DNA of 64,000 bases from Gordonia aichiensis NBRC 108223 (GCF_000332975.1 NZ_BANR01000001.1:1-64000); one strand, 5' to 3'. Shown: positions 25,024 through 34,118, counted from the first letter of the stretch. A program made the numbers and translations. The notes: generated by a model from the sequence alone, not told the origin.

Positions 25024-25885
25024 CGTCTGCTCCTCTCTGTGCGGCTGCGACGCAGCGCGATGGTGTTGGCGTAGGGGCGATGACGACCGCGAACTCTGCG
25101 GTGTCGTGCGCGGGGAAGCGCGTCATGACCTCCGGATCGTGGCCGGGCACCAGGATGGCGTTGCGCTCGTCGACGATGCGCTTCATCGTGTCGAAGCCGG
25201 CGTACATCGCCTCGAGGTCGGCGACGACGAGGAACGGCATGTCCCGCTCGATCTCCTCGTAGTAGTGCGTCGCGTCTGAGCTGAGCAGGACGGTGCCCAC
25301 CTCGGTGTTGACCAGGACGATCGCCTGCCCCGGGGAATGACCGCCGAGTTCGATCAACTCGATTCCCGGAGCGATGTCAGAACGCCCCTCGAAGAAGGTC
25401 ATTCGTCCCTGGCGTGCGATCTCGCCGAGCAACTCGAGCTCCCGTGTCTCGGCAGAGTGTCGAAACTGCAAGCGATGCGCCATCTCTCCGGTCCAGAAAT
25501 CGAACTCGGTCTTCGGGGTGATGATCGGCGACCGCGGGAACAGGTCGAGGTTGCCGGCGTGATCGTAGTGAGCGTGGGTCAGGATCACGGTGGCGTCATC
25601 AGGGTCCACGTCGAGGGCTGTGAGTGCATCAGCGGGGTGGATGAGGTGGCCGCGTTGGCGTGCCCGCCCGCCCTCGACGCTGTATCCGGTGTCGACGACG
25701 AAGGTGCGCTGAGCGTTTCGCACGATCCAGATGAAATAGTCCATGCCGATCGGGCCATCGGGCTCGTCGTAGAGATGATGATTGAGATACACGAGGCTAC
25801 GCAGCGTCTGCCTCGACGCGTAGCGCACTGCGAGCACCTCGTAGACGTCGTCGTCCATCAGGTTCACCGGATTTCCGTTATGCAT
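25016..25885 (-). CDS. Metallo-beta-lactamase-fold hydrolase (lactonase-like)
   Basis: A 289-aa MBL-fold protein of the N-acyl-homoserine-lactonase-like group. The metal motif HAHYDH is at 104-109, followed by a later His (GHSPGQAIV), Asp (LLSSDATHYYEE) and His (LVPGHDPEV). It probably hydrolyses a lactone. It is the first gene of a five-gene overlapping operon (MBL, dehydrogenase, cupin, fusion, SDR), so a lactone intermediate of that pathway is a more likely substrate than a quorum signal. Confidence 0.87.
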   Translation of the reverse strand: MHNGNPVNLMDDDVYEVLAVRYASRQTLRSLVYLNHHLYDEPDGPIGMDYFIWIVRNAQRTFVVDTGYSVEGGRARQRGHLIHPADALTALDVDPDDATVILTHAHYDHAGNLDLFPRSPIITPKTEFDFWTGEMAHRLQFRHSAETRELELLGEIARQGRMTFFEGRSDIAPGIELIELGGHSPGQAIVLVNTEVGTVLLSSDATHYYEEIERDMPFLVVADLEAMYAGFDTMKRIVDERNAILVPGHDPEVMTRFPAHDTAEFAVVIAPTPTPSRCVAAAQRGADVV

Positions 25886-25910
25886 GTGTCCCCGGGGCCG
25901 AGGACTGAGA

Positions 25911-26077
25911 TGTCATACGGTAAGGCAATATCCGGCCGATGCCTATGGCGTTGATCGACGGCAGCTGATCTGTGCGCAAATCTTAAGCCGGACAGCGCGA
26001 TTTCTAGATCTCCTTACCCCGAGACGTCAATAGGCTGAGCGTTGGATCAGACCGTCATGACTCGGATATATGACAAT
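25911..26077. promoter_or_regulatory. Divergent promoter region with two ATTGTCAT-like motifs
   Basis: The 208-bp gap between the MBL operon and the CMD gene holds TGTCATAC (25911-25918) and TATATGACAAT (26067-26077). The latter matches one half of the perfect palindrome ATTGTATGACAAT found upstream of the zinc-ribbon/hyuA genes, and a site upstream of the ADH at 32983. These are the candidate sites of the GntR regulator at 32133-32846. Confidence 0.4.
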
Positions 26078-26093
26078 CAATGCAGGAGGAACC

Positions 26094-26492
26094 ATGAAGT
26101 TCGACGACACGCACGACGAGACGTACCGCGAGGGCATCGAGATGCGCAAGGCGGTGCTCGGGGCGGAGCATGTGCAACGCTCCCTCGACAACGTCACCGA
26201 GTTCTCGCGGCCCATACAGGAATTGGTCACCGAGTACTGCTGGGGTGCGGTGTGGACGCGTCCAGGGCTCGATCGCAAGACCCGGAGCCTGCTGAACCTC
26301 GCCATGCTCACAACACTGAATCGCGGGCATGAGTTGGCAGTTCACGTTCGCGGCGCTGTCACCAATGGCTGCACCGAGGAAGAGATCCAGGAAGTGCTGA
26401 TCCAGACCGCGATCTACGCCGGAGTGCCCGCGGCATTGGAGTCGTTCCGGATCGCAGAGGCAACCCTGTCGGAGATCCGCGTCAACGCCTGA
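26094..26492 (+). CDS. Carboxymuconolactone decarboxylase family protein (PcaC-like)
   Basis: A single-domain CMD protein of 132 aa with the PcaC-like blocks WGAVWTRPGLDRKTRSLLNL, NRGHELAVHVRGAVTNGCT and IYAGVPAALESF. The ATG at 26094 has an excellent AGGAGG 5 nt upstream, so the earlier in-frame ATG is rejected. In the protocatechuate pathway PcaC decarboxylates 4-carboxymuconolactone. The pcaBDGH genes are absent here, so the substrate may differ. It is divergent from the MBL operon, which also encodes two CMD domains. Confidence 0.88.
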   Translation: MKFDDTHDETYREGIEMRKAVLGAEHVQRSLDNVTEFSRPIQELVTEYCWGAVWTRPGLDRKTRSLLNLAMLTTLNRGHELAVHVRGAVTNGCTEEEIQEVLIQTAIYAGVPAALESFRIAEATLSEIRVNA

Positions 26493-26537
26493 CGACTCGG
26501 GCAAGAGAGCACCTGACGAGTCGTCCGACCCCGGACG

Positions 26538-27533
26538 CTACCGTGCCGACACGGATACCGCGTCCGGGGTACGTCGCGTAGTGGTGCGTGCGCGGAATGC
26601 CGCGGGCGTCTCGCCGGTGGTGCTCTTGAAGACCTGACCGAAGTGCGATGCACCGGAAAAGCCCCAATGCGCCGCGATGGTGGCTAGCGGCACGTCCACC
26701 TTCATCGGGTCGGCGAGCTCTTCGCATGCGCGCGCTACCCGGCGCTCCCGGATCCGCGCCGCGGCGCTCTGTCCGCTGAGTCGGAAGATGTTGTGCACGT
26801 GTCGAACTGAGAGATGATGAGCGGCCGCGAGCTTGTTGACGTCAAGTCCGGGATCCGGCAGGCGCTCCTCGATGTGACGATACATCTCCCGCAGCAGGAC
26901 GACGTGCGGGTCGGATTCCGACCAGGTCCCGTCGCAGTCGTCGAGGATCACCGCCAGTCCGAGTTGTGCGGCGCTTCGCATGACCCGGTAACGCTGGTGG
27001 CCGTCGAACATCTCATAACCTGCAACGATGGTGTTCAACAGATGGGTGAGCGCGTCGGTGAGTGACCCCTGACCCGCACCGATCGTCGTGAGACCGAACT
27101 CTGCGAGGGGTATCTCGACCTCACTCCACGGAATCGACAAGTCGATGCAGTGGTTGTCGGGCGACGCCGCCGTCGTGGCCGTCCGGCCGGTGAGCACTCC
27201 CGTGTCACCGGGCCGCAGCGTCGTTTCGGTGGTTCCGGAACCAACTCTGCTGTGCCCGGCGAGCTGGACTCGCACCACCGTCGACGATGAGTCCGAGAAC
27301 GCGGGGAAGCTCTGTCCGGCAGAGCCTTCGGAGAGTATCTCGGTGACCCGGACGTTGGTTGCCGGAGCTGTGAGCCGGCGCGTCGCGGGTGCTCGGCTCG
27401 GACTAGGGTCCGACAGGCGGGCGCCAGTGCGTCCACCCGACAGTGGTGTGCGCTTTTGGCCCATGCCTGCGCATCGATCAGCCTCTACATTCATCTGTGA
27501 ACCGCGCAACACAGGACCTCCGGTGTGACTCAT
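26538..27533 (-). CDS. AraC family transcriptional regulator, copy 2
   Basis: A 331-aa regulator. An AraC_binding_2-like sensor half (VVRVQLAGHSRVGSG, TLRPGDTGVLTG) is followed by a double HTH (LDVNKLAAAHHLSVRHVHNI, LATIAAHWGFSGASHFGQVF, GETPAAFRAR). The start is uncertain: ATG 27533 or ATG 27494, neither with a strong ribosome-binding site. It is divergent from the zinc-ribbon/hyuA genes. A perfect 13-bp palindrome lies just 12 bp upstream of 27533. Confidence 0.88.
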   Translation of the reverse strand: MSHTGGPVLRGSQMNVEADRCAGMGQKRTPLSGGRTGARLSDPSPSRAPATRRLTAPATNVRVTEILSEGSAGQSFPAFSDSSSTVVRVQLAGHSRVGSGTTETTLRPGDTGVLTGRTATTAASPDNHCIDLSIPWSEVEIPLAEFGLTTIGAGQGSLTDALTHLLNTIVAGYEMFDGHQRYRVMRSAAQLGLAVILDDCDGTWSESDPHVVLLREMYRHIEERLPDPGLDVNKLAAAHHLSVRHVHNIFRLSGQSAAARIRERRVARACEELADPMKVDVPLATIAAHWGFSGASHFGQVFKSTTGETPAAFRARTTTRRTPDAVSVSAR

Positions 27534-27544
27534 GACTCGTCATG

Positions 27545-27557
27545 ATTGTATGACAAT
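27545..27557. promoter_or_regulatory. Perfect palindrome ATTGTATGACAAT, probable GntR-type operator
   Basis: The dyad ATTGT-ATG-ACAAT lies between the divergent AraC gene and the zinc-ribbon/hyuA genes. Its form (TTGTnnnACAA) is what FadR/FCD-type GntR regulators commonly bind. Close relatives occur upstream of the GntR gene itself (TGTACGACAA, 32874-32883), the ADH at 32983 and the CMD gene at 26094. Confidence 0.5.
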
Positions 27558-27637
27558 CGTACAACACGGCCGGGAGTGGTGCGGTCGAGCGGCGATCGTC
27601 CGAATGCGATCGAGACGTCTGAAAGGAATCGGTAGCG

Positions 27638-27892
27638 ATGCACAACTTTCCACGGCCGACGCAGGAGCGGCTCTACGCCCAACGGTCACCGGTCGACGAG
27701 ACCTGCCCGGAATGCGGCAGTTCAACGGCGGTCGCCGAGTACCGGGTGCTCGGCGAGGGTGGCTGGTGGGACGTCACCAAGTGCCAGGACTGTCTGTACA
27801 CGGTGACCAAGAGCAGGACGCCGCGGCTGGGTTCGTTCACACCTGTCGTACCCGCCAGGACAGCCACTGGCGTCGGGCAGCGGGGGGAGTGA
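27638..27892 (+). CDS. Small zinc-ribbon protein preceding hyuA
   Basis: An 84-aa protein with two knuckles, C23-C26 (TCPECGSS) and C49-C52 (TKCQDCLYT), expected to bind one zinc. The start ATG has AAGGAA upstream and the gene ends 5 nt before the hyuA ATG, so the two are coupled. Small zinc-ribbon subunits occur with hydantoinase-related acetone/acetophenone carboxylases. A similar accessory role is plausible, but the homology is not established here. Confidence 0.75.
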   Translation: MHNFPRPTQERLYAQRSPVDETCPECGSSTAVAEYRVLGEGGWWDVTKCQDCLYTVTKSRTPRLGSFTPVVPARTATGVGQRGE

Positions 27893-27897
27893 GCGCG

Positions 27898-29931
27898 ATG
27901 TTCGGAGTTGATGTCGGCGGCACCTTCACCGATGTCGTCGCGGTGCGCGACGGCAAGATCTCGGTGACCAAGGTGCCCAGTAGTCGTTCCAATCCCCCTG
28001 CGCCGGTTGTCGAAGGTGCCAAGAGACTCGGCGTGGCCGGTAGCACCGTCTTCAACCACGCCAGCACCATGGGTCTCAACGCGGTCATCGAGCGACGACT
28101 GCCCAAGATCGCATACCTGACCACAGACGGTTTCCGAGACGTCCTCGACCGAGGAAACGTGCACCGCCCGCTCGACGCGCAGACCGATCCCGCATGGCGT
28201 CGGTCGTTCGGCGATGCCAACCGGCCGTTGGTGCCGAGATACCTGCGGCGCGGCGTCGTCGAGCGTGTCACCGCCGACGGAAACGTCCTCATCGAACTCG
28301 ATGAGGACAGCGCGCGGCATCAGCTCGAGGTGCTCGGCAAGTGCGGCGTCGAAGGCATCGCCATCTGCACCATCAACAGCTACGTCAACCCGGCGCACGA
28401 GATCCGGCTCAGGGAGCTCGTGCACGAGGTTCTCGGTGGCGACATGGTGGTGTCCATCTCCTCCGAGACATCGCCCTTGGCAAAGGAATACACACGCGCG
28501 TCGACCACGGTCATCGATGTCTTCATGAAGCTGATCTTCACCGACTACTCGGCCCACATCGATCGCGAGCTACGGGAACTCGGTTTCGACGGCGAGTTGA
28601 ACTTCGCCGACTGTGCCGCAACACTTCTGCCCTGGCAGGAGGCGCTCAATCGCCCGTTCCGCATCCTGTTCGCCGGGCCGGCGGCAGGCACCATCTCCAG
28701 TGTGCGACTCGGCGCCGCCATCGGAGAGAACAACCTCCTCTGCGCCGATGTCGGCGGGACATAGACGGACGTGTCGTTGATCGTCGACGGAAAGCCGTTC
28801 ATCGAGAACACCTTCGAGCTCGAGCACGATCTCGTGATCAATGCGCTCTCGACCGAGGTCTACAGCGTCGGCGCAGGCGGCGGCAGTCTGGTCGGGATCG
28901 CGCCGTCGGGCGGCATCCAGGTCGGTCCGGGGTCGGCAGGTGCGGAGCCAGGACCGGCCTGCTATGGACGCGGGGGCACCCAGCCTGCGGTGACCGACGC
29001 CTGTCTGCTGATGGGAATCCTCGACGGCGAGGCGTTCGCCGCGGGTGAGATGTTCCTCGACAAGGAGGCTTCGCGCGCAGCGTTCGAAGCACTCGACACT
29101 CCCATCGAGTTCTCCGAACGAGTCGCCTCGGCGTACTGGCTGGCGGTGTCGAACATCGCCGAAGAGGTTCTCAACGTTGCCGTCCGGCACGGCGTCGACA
29201 TCCGTGACTTCGCGCTCATGTCCTACGGAGCCGCTGGACCGATGCTCCTGCCGGCGGTGCTGGACCTGCTGCCACTGAAGAACGCAATCATTCCGCCGTA
29301 CCCGGGACTCTTCTCCGCGCTCGGACTGCTCTCGACGGATCAGGTCTTCTACGAATCACGTAGCGCATACATGGTGTTGAGTCCGGACAACGCCGACCAG
29401 GTCGCCGAGGTCTTCGACGAGATGGAGCGCACCCTGCGTGAACGCGTGGGCGCCGCGGGCGCAGACCTCAGGGTCAGGCGCAGTTTCGACGGACGCCTCC
29501 TCGGTCAGAGTTGGGAGACCCCCTTCATCGAGATCACCGGTGACACGATCACGCAGGACACGGTGGGCGACATGATCGCGGCATTCCACCGTGCCTACGA
29601 GGATCGCAACGGGCATCGCTTCGAGCAGATCCCGGTGGAAGGGGTCACCTATCGGGTCGAGTTGATCGTCCCCTCGGAAAAGGTGGAGTACATCCCCGCC
29701 GAGAACCGGGCACCATTCACCGCGTCGCCCGACAGATTGATCACCCTGGAATACCTCACCGATACTCCGGTCACGGCCGGCGAGTACCAGCGGGCGGAGC
29801 TCGCCGTGGGTGCGACCGTCGAGGGGCCCGCGGTGATTCGCGAAGACCTGTCCACCACCATCGTCCTGCCCGAGCAGACGGCCCTTGTCGGGCGGTGCGG
29901 CGAGCTCATCATCGAAAGGAAGACGAAATGA
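27898..29931 (+). pseudogene. hyuA-type hydantoinase/ketone carboxylase subunit interrupted by an in-frame amber codon
   Basis: The reading frame matches the HyuA/N-methylhydantoinase A family over its whole length (about 677 codons). It opens with the ATP loop GVDVGGTFTDVV, continues to CADVGGT, hits TAG at 28762-28764, and resumes in the same frame with TDVSLIVDGKPF through to TGA at 29931. The family sequence at the stop is DVGGTSTDV, so a serine codon has become amber inside the second nucleotide-binding loop. Translation could restart at GTG 28771, but splitting the active-site loop should abolish activity. Nonsense suppression is an alternative. The neighbouring hyuB is also broken, which supports a decayed locus. 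Confidence 0.85.
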
Positions 29932-30765
29932 CACTCGTCGAACAGACTGCCCCCGTGGAGTCGTCGCAGATCCGTGATCTCGACGCCGAGATGTTCACTC
30001 ACCTCTACGGGTGCGATCGATACACCGCCACCGTTCTGAGCAACCGTTTCGACTACCTCGTCGAACACATGAGTGCTCGCCTGCTGACCGGTGCATTCTC
30101 GCCGGTGCTCCGCGACTTCTACGACCTCGCGTGCACCATCAGCGGACCCACCGACCTCGATTATCTTGTGCCTGCGGCAAGTAACGGCATCGTGCTGATG
30201 GCGGGCACCGCACTGGACGGGGTCGCCAACACGGTCGAGGAGTTCGGCCCGGAGAACCTCGCCGAAGGCGACGTGCTCATCTCCAACGACCCTTACCGCA
30301 CGGGCAACCACAACAACGACCTGACGTTCATCCGGCCGGTCTTCGTCGACGGCAGGATCATCGGCTTCGTCAATCTCAATGCGCACCAACTGGATATGGG
30401 TGGTGTGGTGCCGGGCGGCTTCAGTGCAACGAAACGAAACGTCTACGAGAACGGGCTGGTGATCTCGCCACGCCTCTTGGTGCACAAGGGCGAGAAGGTC
30501 CCCGAGACCTGGAATCTGATCTTCGACAACGTCCGCATGGCCGACATCCTCTACCCGGACATGCTGACGATCTGCTCCAGCCTCGAACTCGGCGAACAAC
30601 TGTTGCTCGAGTCGGTCGAGCGATACGGACTGGCGGCGGTGCACGGCACCATGCGCTACGTCTGCGACCTCGGTGCCGAATCCATGGCAACCGCGTTGTC
30701 GGTGCTTGCCGATGGCGACTGGACGGGATGCGAGCAGATCGACTGCGACGGGGTCGACGACACCG
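29928..30765 (+). pseudogene. hyuB-type subunit, N-terminal part only
   Basis: An ATG overlapping the hyuA stop (ATGA) opens a HyuB/N-methylhydantoinase B frame. The family blocks ISNDPYRTGNHNNDLT, FVNLNAHQLDMGG and ADILYPDMLTIC are all intact up to EQIDCDGVDDT at codon 279. Beyond that the frame loses all resemblance to the family, whose members are usually 550-600 aa. The missing C-terminal portion appears, inverted, at about 30822-31073. The breakpoint is at or just after 30765. Confidence 0.82.
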
Positions 30766-30821
30766 CTGATAGCTCATGCACTGGCTGTCGGCATCACCGA
30801 ACTGGTTGGCGCCGTATGGGC

Positions 30822-31073
30822 CTACCTCTCCACCACACTGCAGCGCCGAGACCCACTGTGTTCCGTCCCGCAGTTCACCGAACGCGGTATTGCGTTCTTG
30901 TACCGCAGCGATGTCAGGGAGTGTCCGGCGTCGAGCTTCCACACCGTATCCCGGAGCACCGCGGCGCCTCCGCGGAAATGACCGGGCCCAGCGGAATCGA
31001 TCTTCATCTCATGTCGCAGAACAACGGCAGGGGCGTTCTTCTCGATCGCCTCGATGGGAGGTGCGACGCCATT
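30822..31073 (-). pseudogene. Inverted internal/C-terminal fragment of hyuB
   Basis: Read on the minus strand from 31073, the sequence encodes NGVAPPIEAIEKNAPAV, LRHEMKIDSAGPGHFRGG and DTVWKLDAGHSLTSLRYKN. This is the characteristic HyuB C-terminal block (RYELRPDSGGPGRFRGG type). It is opposite in direction to the hyuB N-terminus at 29928-30765, and about 200 residues that should lie between the two parts are missing. The right edge abuts the truncated monooxygenase frame at 31076. The identity of the 30766-30821 stretch is unclear. Confidence 0.7.
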
Positions 31074-31075
31074 GG

Positions 31076-32128
31076 CTGGTTCCGCGCCGCTACGGTGGCT
31101 TCGAGATGGGTCTCGACGACTTCATGCGCCTCGGCATCGAGATCTCGCGTGCCGACCCTGGGGTGGGGTGGAGCTTCATCCTCGGCGCGGGTCACGCCTA
31201 CCACGTGGCATGCTTCTTCGGCGAGCAGGCGCAGGAGGAACTGTTCGCGGGAACGTTCATCGCTCCCGGTCGAACGGTGCCGTCGGGCAAGGCCGTCAAG
31301 GTATCGGGCGGCTATCGACTCAGCGGACGTTGGGACTACTGCTCCGGTTCCGCGTGGAGCACTCATGCGATGGTGCTTGCACGGACAGAGGGCGCTGACG
31401 GCGAAGCAGGTGAGCAACGGATCTTCATCATCCCCCGGTCCTCCTACACCATCCTCGACGACTGGGGCGGCGACCAGACCATCGGCATGCGTGCCTCGAG
31501 TTCGAATTCGATTACCGCCGAGGATGTTCTGGTTCCCGATCACCTCAGTGTCGTCTACGATTTCCGCGACCACGTGCTCGGCACCGATGGCACACCCGGG
31601 TATCGGCTGCACAAGAATCCGATGTATCTCGGTCGTACGCTCACCTACTTCAACGCAGAACTGGTGGCGACGCAGGTCGGCGCGGCATGGGCGGCGATCG
31701 ACCAGTTCGAGGAATTGATGGAGGCGCGCCCGGCCAGCTTCCCGCCGCGAACCCCGCGCATCCAAACCCCTGAGTACCACCGGTGGTTCGGAAGTTTGCT
31801 GGCACAGATCGATTCGGCGGAGAACCTACTGATCTCCGCGGTGCGGCAGCACGAGGCCCTCGGTCAGAAATGGGTGGATACGGGCGAGGAGTTCACGCCG
31901 GAGCAGGATGCACGCCTGCGCGGAATCGTGCAGACCGCGGCCCGGATCGCCAACGATGCCGTGGATCTCGCGTTTTCCACTGCGGGGAGCACGTCGGCCA
32001 AGAAGGGCTCGTCGATGGAGAAGTACTACCGTGACGTCGCGATGTACAAGACGCACATCGCCGCACAGTGGGACGTGACATTCAATTCGCTGTCGCACTT
32101 CCACTTCGGAGAACCGCTGGTCTTCTGA
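31076..32128 (+). pseudogene. 5'-truncated acyl-CoA-dehydrogenase-fold monooxygenase
   Basis: The frame is homologous to the monooxygenase at 15933-17168, starting in the middle of the conserved block LVPRRYGGFE (LLRPRTFGGYE in the intact copy) and running to the normal C-terminus (GSTSAKKGSSMEKYYRDV, FNSLSHFHFGEPLVF). About 62 N-terminal residues are missing, and the junction joins an inverted hyuB fragment. The first in-frame ATG (31106) would lack the start of the fold. The rest is uninterrupted, so inactivation looks recent. Confidence 0.78.
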
Positions 32129-32132
32129 CGAG

Positions 32133-32846
32133 CTAGACCGCGAGTCGCCGCAGGCTTCGCACCGCGTTGTCTGCGGCGGCTCGCAGGTGGTCGTCGTAGA
32201 GCTCTTCAGCGCGGTCGGCGTCGCCGTCTCGTGCTGCGTCGACAACACCGCGGAGTTTGTCGATCGAGATCGAATGGTCGGCTGGCATGCCCTGAGCTCG
32301 CAGCACGCGCAGTCGGCTCTGCAGATTCCCGACCAGGGATTCGAGAACCGGGCTGCGCGCGCCAGCCACGATCACGGCGTGATAGTCGTCCACGGCGTCG
32401 AGAATGCGTAGTGGCTCGCCGGATTCCGTCGCTTCGGCGAACGCCTCCGCGGCCGCAGCCAGTGCGATGATCTGCGACTTTGCCGCACGCTCGACGAACC
32501 GTCGGACCAGGAGTCCCTCGAGACGACGACGCGCCTCGTACAGCTCCTGTGCTTCCTCCACCGACGGGGAACTGACGATGGCGCCCTTCTGCGGCACGAC
32601 GGTGATCAGCCCCTCGGAGGTCAACTCGCGCAGCGCCTCACGCACCGTCGTACGGGAGACGCCCAGTTGTTCGATGAGTTCTCGTTCGATCAGACGTTGC
32701 CCGGGAGCGAGCGTGAAGTCGAGTATGGCCGCGCGCAGCGCGTCGATGACCTGTTCGCGTAGCGGAGCAGCCACCCGGCCAACGGGTCCGGGCGTCCAAC
32801 TGTCGGCAAGCGCCCTGCTCGGCGACACTTCTCTACTCGCAGCCAC
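32133..32846 (-). CDS. GntR family regulator with FCD ligand domain
   Basis: A 237-aa regulator. The winged HTH is at residues about 26-92 (LREQVIDALRAAILDFTLAPG, LGVSRTTVREALRELTSEGL). An all-helical FCD domain follows (YEARRRLEGLLVRRFVE, DYHAVIVAG, DHLRAAADN) whose Asp/His residues usually bind a metal and an organic acid. It is convergent with the truncated monooxygenase and divergent from the ADH at 32983. Its own promoter has TGTACGACAA, suggesting autoregulation. Confidence 0.9.
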   Translation of the reverse strand: MAASREVSPSRALADSWTPGPVGRVAAPLREQVIDALRAAILDFTLAPGQRLIERELIEQLGVSRTTVREALRELTSEGLITVVPQKGAIVSSPSVEEAQELYEARRRLEGLLVRRFVERAAKSQIIALAAAAEAFAEATESGEPLRILDAVDDYHAVIVAGARSPVLESLVGNLQSRLRVLRAQGMPADHSISIDKLRGVVDAARDGDADRAEELYDDHLRAAADNAVRSLRRLAV

Positions 32847-32873
32847 TCGCTCTCCCTACCCGCTTCACCCACC

Positions 32874-32883
32874 TGTACGACAA
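32874..32883. promoter_or_regulatory. TGTACGACAA site upstream of the GntR gene
   Basis: This sequence matches the core of the palindrome at 27545-27557 (TGTATGACAA) at nine of ten positions and lies 28 bp upstream of the GntR start. Autoregulation by FCD-type GntR proteins through such sites is common. Confidence 0.4.
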
Positions 32884-32945
32884 GTCTACGAAACCGCAGT
32901 GGGTACTGACCGCCTCTACTTCCGTGCAGCTTCTCGGCAACGCTG

Positions 32946-32955
32946 ATTGTCATAT
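32946..32955. promoter_or_regulatory. ATTGTCATAT site upstream of ADH 2
   Basis: The sequence is the reverse complement of the ATATGACAAT found at 26068-26077 and lies 28-37 bp upstream of the ADH start at 32983. It is one half of the candidate GntR operator. Confidence 0.35.
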
Positions 32956-32982
32956 CGTCCGATACCCGAGGAAAGGTTCCGA

Positions 32983-34077
32983 ATGCGTGCACATGCAGCA
33001 GTGATGGTCGCAGAGGATGCGCCGCTGGAGTACATGGAAATCGACTTCCGGTCACCGGCGGAGACCGACGTAGTCGTGCGTGTCGAAGCGACACCGTTCT
33101 GCGTCACCGACTGGCTCGGCGTGCACGGATCGCTGGGCATCGCCGCTCGCGGAATCCTGCCGACGGTCCTCGGTCACGCTGCGGTGGGTGAGGTGATCGA
33201 GGTGGGCGCCGACGTCACCAGGGTCCGCGCCGGTGATCGTGTGCTCGTTCCCGCCACGCCCGAATGCGGTCGCTGTCGGTGGTGTGCGCGCGGCCGAATG
33301 GACCAGTGCGTCGAGCTGTTCGCGCCACCGGCGGTGATCGGCTCGACGACCGACGGTGTATCCGTCACCGCATACGGCAACGTCGGCAGTTACGCGGACG
33401 TGGTCGTCGTGCGTGAGATCGGGGTGTTCGCGGTGCGCAGCGGTCTCCCGGCCGAATGGCTCTCGATGATCGGCTGCGGGATCTGTTCCGGCGTCGGAGC
33501 GGTGCTCAACGTGGCGCAGGTGCGCCCCGGCAGTTCAGTGGCGATCATCGGCTGTGGCCAGGTGGGACTGTGGATGGTGCAGGGTGCGCGTCTGGCCGGG
33601 GCAGACCGCATCATCGCAGCCGATCCGGATGAGTCGCGTCGTAGTAGCGCACTCCAACTGGGCGCGACGGACGTCATCGACTCCGGCGCGGTCGACGTCG
33701 TCGGGTGCATCAAGGATCTGACCGCGGGCATCGGAGTCGACTACGGCTTCGACGCCGGCGGGACCTCCGGCGCTGTCGTCGACGCATTCAGGGCGACGTC
33801 CCTGGCGGGAGTGGTCGTGCTCACCTCGCTCGAAAGCACTTCCGCGACAGTGACCCTCCCGCTGTTCGACCTCGCGCTGCGTGGTCGGGACGTGCGCAGC
33901 GCGCAGTCGGGACGCACCTCGTTCACCCGCGACATCCCGTTGTACACGCGATGGCTGGAGACCGGACAACTCGATGCGGCCGCGATGCTGGGTAGTCGTT
34001 ATCGGCTCGGTGACGTGAACGGGGCGCTCGATGCCGCTGGGCGGCGCACGGAGTTGACGCCCATGATCGTGAACTGA
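32983..34077 (+). CDS. Zinc-dependent alcohol dehydrogenase, paralogue 2
   Basis: A 364-aa medium-chain dehydrogenase. Catalytic-zinc region TPFCVTDWLG and LGHAAVGEVIEVG; structural-zinc cysteines CGRCRWCARGRMDQC; cofactor loop IIGCGQVGLWMVQGA. ATG 32983 is preceded by GAGGAAAGG; the upstream TTG frame start is rejected. Its signature (GCGxxGLWxVQ) groups it with the ADHs at 17981 and 37051. It is probably the first gene of a plus-strand run through 38142. Confidence 0.9.
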   Translation: MRAHAAVMVAEDAPLEYMEIDFRSPAETDVVVRVEATPFCVTDWLGVHGSLGIAARGILPTVLGHAAVGEVIEVGADVTRVRAGDRVLVPATPECGRCRWCARGRMDQCVELFAPPAVIGSTTDGVSVTAYGNVGSYADVVVVREIGVFAVRSGLPAEWLSMIGCGICSGVGAVLNVAQVRPGSSVAIIGCGQVGLWMVQGARLAGADRIIAADPDESRRSSALQLGATDVIDSGAVDVVGCIKDLTAGIGVDYGFDAGGTSGAVVDAFRATSLAGVVVLTSLESTSATVTLPLFDLALRGRDVRSAQSGRTSFTRDIPLYTRWLETGQLDAAAMLGSRYRLGDVNGALDAAGRRTELTPMIVN

Positions 34078-34118
34078 CCTCTGCGGTCGCGGCATCCTGC
34101 TTCACGTTATCGACACGG

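Noticed and set aside
29649-30644. 331-codon minus-strand frame over hyuA/hyuB
   Set aside because: It is antisense to recognisable HyuA and HyuB blocks and has no domain of its own.
30673-30981. Plus-strand frame with a hydrophobic stretch (LAVGITELVGAVWAYLSTT) in the rearranged region
   Set aside because: It spans the hyuB breakpoint and is the reverse of the inverted hyuB fragment, so it is a chimera rather than a membrane protein.
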